64,000 nucleotides of DNA from contig CM062293.1 of assembly GCA_031216915.1 (NCBI GenBank), positions 153,830,285 to 153,894,284 of the forward strand, in the 5' to 3' direction. Shown here one piece after another: positions 58,171-64,000 of the stretch. The DNA is from Pictodentalium vernedei. Lineage: Eukaryota > Mollusca > Scaphopoda > Dentaliida > Dentaliidae. The first letter of the stretch is position 1, and each line of letters starts with the position of its first letter. A model generated the notes under the pieces. It saw only the letters and a list, made by a program, of their open reading frames with translations. It did no database searches and was not told the origin of the DNA. The position numbers and the translations under genes were made by a program.

Positions 58171-58431
58171 TTTATTTATGTAACCCAAACAAATAATCAC
58201 AAAATGTTCTCAGATCTGTTCCAGTTTCCTGACAGCGCAGTTATTTCTCATTTTTTTCAAAAAGTCCGAATTTTCCTCTTTTCATAGTTCAGCTATCCGA
58301 ATGTTGCGGCTACCACGGTGTTGAAGCCGTGACGTTCAGACAGCGGAAAACTTAGTTTGCGTTGAATTTTCTGTACAACTCTCTCCTGTTTTGTCTTCAT
58401 CAACCTAATCTTTACTTATTGGCATCATTAA

Positions 58432-58891
58432 CCCTTTACCCAACGCAGACGATATCAAAATTTATTATTTTAAATATCTTTTTTTTCAAATTTTTCAAAA
58501 AATTTCAACAAAACCATATCATGTGACCCCTCGTTGGAACGAGCTCGTCGAGCTCGTTCCAACGAGGGGTCACATGATATGGTTTTGTTGAAATTTTTTG
58601 AAAAATAATATTTTCTCAGTTGCTGACTTTGCATATTACGCGGGCGTTGCCGTCGATTCGATGGGTAATTCGATGGTAATTTATTATTTTAAATATCTTT
58701 TTTTTCAAATTTTTCAAAACATTTCAACAAAACCATATCATGTGACCCCTCGTTGGAACGAGCTCGTCGAGCTCGTTCCAACGAGGGATCACATGATATG
58801 GTTTTGTTGAAATTTTTTGAAAAATAATATTTTCTCAATTGCTGACTTTGCATATTACGCGGGCGTTGCCGTCGATTCGATGGGTAAAGGG
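58432..58891 (+). mobile_element. TTAA-flanked palindromic MITE, subfamily D, internally duplicated
   Basis: TTAA at 58428-58431 and 58892-58895. The ends are CCCTTTACCCAACG and CGATGGGTAAAGGG. The interior holds two complete palindromes about 219 bp apart, at roughly 58490-58600 and 58710-58818, each with gacccctcgttggaac and apex GAGCTC-GTC-GAGCTC. The unit between them is near-identical, so an internal tandem duplication made a two-hairpin element. Confidence 0.92.
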
Positions 58892-59190
58892 TTAATTCCT
58901 CGCCATTCAGAAGATGCTACTCCCTTTGCCTGGTAACGCCAATTTTACTGATTGCTTGCTCTTGACGAATACCGGTGAACGATTTTGCTGTAAACAAAAT
59001 GGCTGCGCCTTGCAACATATCCAGGTGAACAACTCTCGCGTGATTCATATCGGTCGAGATCGTGTCACATCATCCAAGTATAAATTCATATCTGTCGAGC
59101 TTAATAATGGGGAATTATGGGAAACAAAATTATATCTAATAAATAAAATCGTGTGTATAACATGGACGACTTGCCTGTAATTAAACTTAC

Positions 59191-59355
59191 CCACAATTAC
59201 ATTAGCTTTCCACACAGGAATGGTAAACTGAGTTTCTATATACTTAGCATTGAAAGAAACAGATCCTGCTATCGTCACGTGAAAAAATACTTGGGCAAGC
59301 ACTAAGGGACAGTACACGGGGTTGGTGGCCAATCGACATATGGTCCTTGCAAAAG
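59191..59355 (-). CDS. SLCO-like: SLCO/OATP exon: TM7 region
   Basis: Acceptor CAG (TTTTCAG) precedes 59355 and donor GTAAGT begins at 59190. It reads FARTICRLATNPVYCPLVLA then QVFFHVTIAGSVSF, NAKYIETQFTIPVWKANVIV and the first base of a Gly codon. LxTNPVxxxLxLAxVF and YIETQF-x-I-P-x-x-x-AN are hallmark OATP sequences around TM7. It is the first exon of the gene visible here; the preceding exon, expected to encode the GAWWLGF-type stretch, was not found up to 64000. Confidence 0.95.
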
Positions 59356-60807
59356 CTGAAAATAATAATGTTTAGAGTTACATCATTTAAAAAACACCTT
59401 CTCGGGGCAACAATAATAATAAATGGGTCGTTTATTCAACTAAGCTAAATAATGTTTTCAAGGTTTATAGCCTCATACTACCAACGCTCACCAATTAAAT
59501 GCGCCCGCCATTATTATCTATCATAACATTGAGAATTGGTTTTAAATGATATACCTTCTAGAATACCTAGTCTGTTACGCTTCGAAGAATTAAAAAACGT
59601 GGTGTCTTTAACTGGTTGAGTGCTAAAAGCCACTATCAGGGCCCTACTGAAAAATGTTGAAAGCCACTATGGTGGTTTTACAATATTTTTGCGAATTTAT
59701 TGTTGGCTCACCAGTGAAAGAAAAGTATTAATATAAAAAGTCTTGTTACAATTTATTGGAGTGTGTCAAATGGCATTCTACAATACATTGCAACAAAACA
59801 ATTATTTATGAGCAACATCTTGCTAAACAAAGGTTCCTTTTTTTTAGTAGTGTGATATTTTTTTTGAAAGAAAATACTCGAGTTAAAAATGACCATTGAA
59901 AAGTAAGTTAGCACCCGATCAGTCAAAGGAATTGAACGGCCTTTAAAATTATCCCTAACCCAACCACCAGTCGAGTTATATGTGGAAGTCGACGCTGCTA
60001 CGGCCTGGATCCAGTATAGCCCAGAAATAGTCCATCATTTATAGCTGGATTCAATCGGCTGGAAAATTTTCTATGTTTCGGAATTTTTGACCAACTGAAA
60101 TATTTCATACAACTGAAGGCGAAAAAACGAGAAACTTTCATTTTCTTTGTCTCAACGCAAGAAATGTTTTTCAATCCAGACTTGATTTGGTCGACCCTTT
60201 GATGACACTTACCATATAAGTGAAAACTCACAGGCAAAGAGTTTTATGATTACGTTGGGAAGTTCTACTAATCGTGTTAGTATTGATGTTTTCAAGGTAA
60301 TTTGATTAAGCGGTTATGTCTCGATTTGCCGGCAGCCCGACTTTCAAAACTTCTCGATCTGCCCGCTAGTTAATTGAATATTTTTTTCGGTTTGCCCGCA
60401 GCTCATAGAAAGAGAAAGTTTAAACTATAGTTTGTTTTAAATAGTGAACAGTGTTCTGCTTCTGCTACCTACCTCTACACAATTCTATTTATGTGCTTCA
60501 TATTATCCATGTGTTTCGTCTGTGTGGCTTTGACTTGTCACAATTTATGGGAGAGTGCCCACAGATACTGCCCCATATATTGAAACAAGGCAAAAACAAA
60601 TAAATAATAAAAACTAAAATCCCCCCTTTCGTGCCAATTTAAAATAAATTCCATTGATAATCTAGGCATTGATTTTTTAGGCCTTATGACGGTATATTTT
60701 AATGAAACCTTTATCAATAAAGTGTCTTTGTATAATTTATTGTACTTATTAAAACTAGACTATAACAATAATCCGTCTTAATCCTTCATCACAAAGGCTG
60801 TTTTAGT
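59356..60807. other. Intronic gene-free stretch
   Basis: No further OATP exon seen. A gagagtgccc hairpin-like piece lies near 60550-60577, similar to the array at 33950-35395. Nothing else recognised. Confidence 0.5.
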
Positions 60808-60817
60808 AATCAACATG

Positions 60818-61199
60818 GGGAGCGCGGTATCTCAGTGGTAGACTGTTGGACTTCTCTGCTAGAGGTCCCTAGTTTGATTCCCGTCCGGGGCGACCCGCGT
60901 TGTGTCCTTGCGCAGGGCACTTTATCCCGGTTGCCTTCATGGGGGCACGACGACGCCGTGTACTAGGGCATACTGCACGTCGACGGTGCACATGTCTTCA
61001 ACCGCGGTAGCCCTGCTTGAGTGGAGCTTGAATAGAAATAGAACGTTGAGGACTGACAGTTGCTTGTCGATGCTCGGTGGTTCTCTCCGGGTAGTCCGAC
61101 TTCCTCCAGCCGCAATGCTGTCACGGTCACGATTAGCCATTGTGCATAAGTATGTGATCTTAAACACCAATAAATAAATAATAAATATAAATAAGTAGC
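60818..61199 (+). mobile_element. tRNA-derived SINE with 10-bp target duplication
   Basis: The head has pol III promoter boxes of a tRNA: ggtatctcagtggtagactg (A box) and tagtttgattcccg (B box). A body with gcgcagggcactttatccc and ctccgggtagtccgacttcc follows. The tail is an A-rich accaataaataaataataaa stretch. AATCAACATG is repeated at 60808-60817 and 61200-61209. The copy is complete and the duplication perfect, so the insertion is recent. The body resembles SINE2-type families of marine invertebrates from memory; the family name is not assigned. Confidence 0.9.
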
Positions 61200-61348
61200 A
61201 ATCAACATGCATCACTGACTCCTACTTTGAAAACAATAGATGCCGGCAAATCGAGAACCTCCATTGGAACATATATAACTGGAGTACGAAATAATATATC
61301 TGTATATGTTTGCTAGTAAATGGAAATGACGTTGTATCAACTGTTGTC

Positions 61349-64000
61349 TGATATTGATATTGATATTTATTCAAGCAATTAACTCCTACAGAAGGCAGAT
61401 TGCGAAAAAACAAAATGATAACCTTACATTATAAAACATTCAAACAAGATGTGTTAAAAGTGTGTAATAAACTCAAAAATACTTATACAAGGAACAATCA
61501 TGTAGCAAGTTCGTCTTTCCTTTGTTGGAACAAGCTCCGGATCATGTAACAGATGGGATTACATAGCTGAGGGATATTGTTTCTCATTATAAGGTTAAAT
61601 TTCCCTTTTGCATTCATATACTGGAAGGTTTCGTTCTCCTAATTTATTGCTCTAAAGAGCTCTTTTCGCATGTGGTCATAATTGATACATTCCATAATAA
61701 AGTGAAAACTCATCTTCAATCGCCCCCGAGTCACAAACCTTGCAAAGTCTGCCCTCAATCGGGATAGGGGGCTGAGAGTGTCTCCTTTTCCCGATTGATA
61801 GACTGTGGTTGCTGATTCGGAGTCGAGTGAAGTCGTTTCTAGCTTCCCGGGAACTCGTATGTATCAAATATGGCTCCATGTTATAGTCGTCCTTAAATAG
61901 TCTATACGTCCTTAGTTTATTTTTCTTTCCATTTCTGTTGTCATCGTGAATGCTAGAAAAGAAATTAGTTTCATGACCATTCTTTAGGTCTTCTAGCATA
62001 TACTTCTTTTGGTGATTCCGGTCAGCATTAAGGTTTTGAGTGTCCGGTTGTACAATATTTGTCATTTTCATTTTGATATGTTTTAGGAGATCATATTTGT
62101 TTGCATCTGTATATGCCTCGCCAAGTAATGTATTAAGAGGCAACGACTCTAATTTATGCAGATATTTGACTTGGCGTACCGTGGCGTCAATGGTAACAGG
62201 ATATCGGCCTAATTCTGCGCGTACCACATGATTAGATGAACTTTTACTCACTCCAAGTATCAAGTTGCAAAATTTGATGTGTACATTTTCACAAGAGGAG
62301 GTTTGTTCAGCTTTATTAGTCAGTTCCAAAGCCCATATTTCACTGCCGTAAAGTAAAATGGGCTTAATCAGTTTGTCGAATAATTTAGATTACACGCACA
62401 CTGACGGGTGACATGTTGACTGAAATGAATTAATAAGGGCATGCAGCGCTTTTAGAGCTTTGAGGCTCAGTTGATATTGAGCATCACGCAGTTGGCCAGT
62501 GGATGACAAATTCAAACCAAGATAACTGTAGTTATTGACTAGCTCGAGTTTGGTCGAGTCAAAATGGAAATTTGGAGATTTGTTTTGGCCTGAAAATCAT
62601 ACATTTAGTTTTTTCACTATTAATACTCAGGTTGTTTAACAGAGCGTATGTCTCCAATTTCCGTAGGCAGTTTTGGAAACCTGTTGGTGAATCGGACAGT
62701 AAGAGCAGGTCATCTGCGAACTGCAGATGGTTTAATTCACAACTGTTCAACAGTATCGGGCTGCAGCTTTCGTTAAATATTTTTCCAATGTCATCTATAA
62801 ATATTTTAAAGAGAGTCGGAGAGATGTTTCAGCCCTGCCTGACGCCGGTCGTTGACAGTCCTGGTGGCCCAAGGCCTTTAATGGTTTTTGTTATATAAGA
62901 ACTCGATTGATACAGGGACGATAAGGTTTGAAATGTTGCTCCATTGATTGATTCGAATGCCTTCCTGAAATGTACAAACACAGCATACAATGCTTTTTTA
63001 ATTTCTTGTATTTTTGATTGCGCTCTTCAAGATAAACGCACTATCGATCGTACCATATCCTTTCCGAAAGCCAAGCTGATTATCACTTTTATTAACAGTG
63101 TACTTTTAATTAGGTGTTACACTCTTTATTAGGTGTTACTTGATTAGTATCATATCGGTCGAAATATCAGCCCGAGGTAAATTCTTATCAAATTAACAGT
63201 GTATTTTTCTTCAAGAAAAGTGTTCATCCTGTTATTGATTATTTTGTTGAATAGTTTACCTAGAGTATTGCTTTGGGATGTAGCTCGGTAATTGTTTGGG
63301 TCGTGTCTGAGGCCTTTCATGTAAATTTTAGTACGTATTGACTTACTCCAAGTAAGCGGATAATGGTGCGATTCAAACACTTGATTAAAAAGTTTAGTCG
63401 TTTCATCTAACATGTATGGGACAAGTAGTTTCAGTAGTTCATTAGGCATACTATCAGGACCTGTGGATTTATTGTTTTTCAGCTGCAGAAGGGCACTTAG
63501 TATTTCGGGAGCTGTTATTTTGTTATTATTCATTGGGATGCGTACATCTAAATTGGTATGCAGTTGAGACTTACTGTTATCAGAAACGGATTTGCAAAAC
63601 AGATCATTAAAGAAGTTGACCGTTATATCGGCATCAAGCTCGTTTTCGGCGAATTCTTTCTTTCTGATATTATTTATTATTTTCCAGTATGATTTAGGGT
63701 CGGTAGATTCCAAATTATCTAACTGATCACAAATATTTTTGAAAAATAATTTGGATTTATATTTAGTTACTCTTTTATATGCCTTTTTAGCGGTGAAGAA
63801 ATTGATGACCAAGCTCTTATTGTGTGGGTTTTTTCTCATTGTCTGAGTTGTGTCTTTCACTGTTTGTTTAAGATGCCTACATTCATCGTCAAACCATTTA
63901 CGTTTCGGTTTTTTCCTACCTCTGTCACATGTGAAACGTCGCGACGCAGTTGTATTGATAGAGCCTATAATATGTTCTATCTCTTCAACTGCTTCCTCAG
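61349..64000 (-). pseudogene. LINE (APE-type, clade unassigned), truncated by window edge
   Basis: On the minus strand the RT begins near 63860: KKAYKRVTKYKSKLFFKNI, PKSYWKIINNIRK, LKNNKSTGPDSMPNELLKLL, then DPNNYRATSQSNTLGKLFNK, an altered NYRPIS motif. NQLGFRKGYGTIDSAF is near 63050, and the catalytic HLQFADDLLLLSDSPTGFQN at 62725-62690 keeps both Asp. The C-terminal region VHIKFCNLILGVSKSSSN then VVRAELGRYPVTID lies at 62280-62160. The 3' end is AATAAATATCAATATCAATA at 61349-61374, a polyadenylation-like signal plus ATATCA repeats. The frame is broken by several shifts and by the insertion at 63103-63191. The remainder lies beyond the window. Confidence 0.85.
63103..63191. mobile_element. 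89-bp insertion with target duplication inside the LINE
   Basis: attaacagtgta is repeated at 63091-63102 and 63192-63203, bracketing an insert that matches 58036-58102. The insert has its own partial duplication of ttaggtgttac. The 12-bp duplication suggests insertion by target-primed reverse transcription, although no poly(A) tail is evident. Confidence 0.75.

Larger units (their letters stand above)
24641..59355 (-). other. SLCO-like: Span of SLCO/OATP gene (3' half)
   Basis: Five coding exons on the minus strand encode the C-terminal half of an organic anion transporting polypeptide, a 12-TM plasma-membrane uniporter/exchanger family of the major facilitator fold. Exon sizes are 165, 341, 155, 65 and 533 coding bases. 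Phases join exactly: split Gly (G/GT), phase 0, split Arg (AG/G), split Gly (G/GT). Donors are GTAAGT (three) or GTACGT; acceptors end in CAG or AAG. Family members are usually 650-750 residues, so about 300 N-terminal residues, covering TM1-TM6, must be encoded upstream of 64000. The introns (3.6, 9.7, 8.5 and 11.5 kb) are filled with transposons. I saw no break in the five exons, so the gene is probably functional. The symbol denotes the family only; orthology is not claimed. Confidence 0.92.

Noticed and set aside
59998-60237. Possible upstream OATP exon
   Set aside because: A GTAAGT donor-like site is present near 60213, but the translation does not resemble the OATP sequence expected before TM7.
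60818-60891. Possible tRNA gene
   Set aside because: The A and B boxes are good, but no complete cloverleaf is apparent and the sequence continues into a SINE body with A-rich tail and target duplication. It is the head of a SINE.

Overview
The window is animal genomic DNA, AT-rich and dense with transposable elements. I infer a marine invertebrate, possibly a lophotrochozoan, from the mix of non-LTR retrotransposons, Penelope-like, Tc1, MULE and tRNA-SINE elements and from one host gene with long introns; the species cannot be read from the sequence. No operon, CRISPR array, rRNA or genuine tRNA gene was seen.

The only host gene I can support is an organic anion transporter of the SLCO/OATP family on the minus strand. 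Its last five coding exons lie at 59355-59191, 55556-55216, 45514-45360, 36848-36784 and 25307-24775. All splice sites are AG/GT, all phases match across the four introns, and the stop is at 24775. They encode roughly the C-terminal 420 residues: the TM7-TM12 half, the extracellular Kazal-like loop with ten cysteines, and an acidic tail. The first half of the gene must lie beyond 64000. A poly(A) signal candidate is at 24641-24646. Everything between 24.8 and 59.2 kb is therefore intron.

Region 1-24.6 kb is downstream of the gene. It holds short foldback elements and duplications (1-3 kb), a decayed Tx1/L1-like LINE (5.9-8.96 kb), two 3' ends of another LINE family (10.6-11.0 and 13.55-14.0 kb), a decayed Tc1/mariner (12.2-13.4 kb), several palindromic TTAA-flanked MITEs (15.5, 17.3 and 17.8 kb) and a decayed CR1-like LINE (19.8-22.9 kb). 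The introns hold a 513-bp foldback MITE (25.5 kb), an apparently intact CR1/jockey-group LINE with a 1107-residue ORF (29.8-33.4 kb), a diverged tandem array (33.95-35.4 kb), a two-ORF Jockey/I-like LINE (39.0-43.4 kb), a MULE relic (43.4-45.0 kb), a second Tc1 relic (46.9-47.9 kb), a 0.9-kb inverted repeat (48.2-49.1 kb), a Penelope-like relic next to an SGNH-esterase-like ORF (51.2-52.95 kb) and a 75-bp tandem array (55.8-56.3 kb). Beyond the first visible exon are a full tRNA-derived SINE with target duplication (60.8-61.2 kb) and another LINE running off the right edge (61.35-64 kb).

The most striking signal is a family of nine short TTAA-flanked palindromic elements. At least two subfamilies share their ends and an almost identical central palindrome but have unrelated arm sequences. 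A GAGCTC-N3-GAGCTC apex recurs in most of them and also in an otherwise unrelated hairpin at 2.05 kb.
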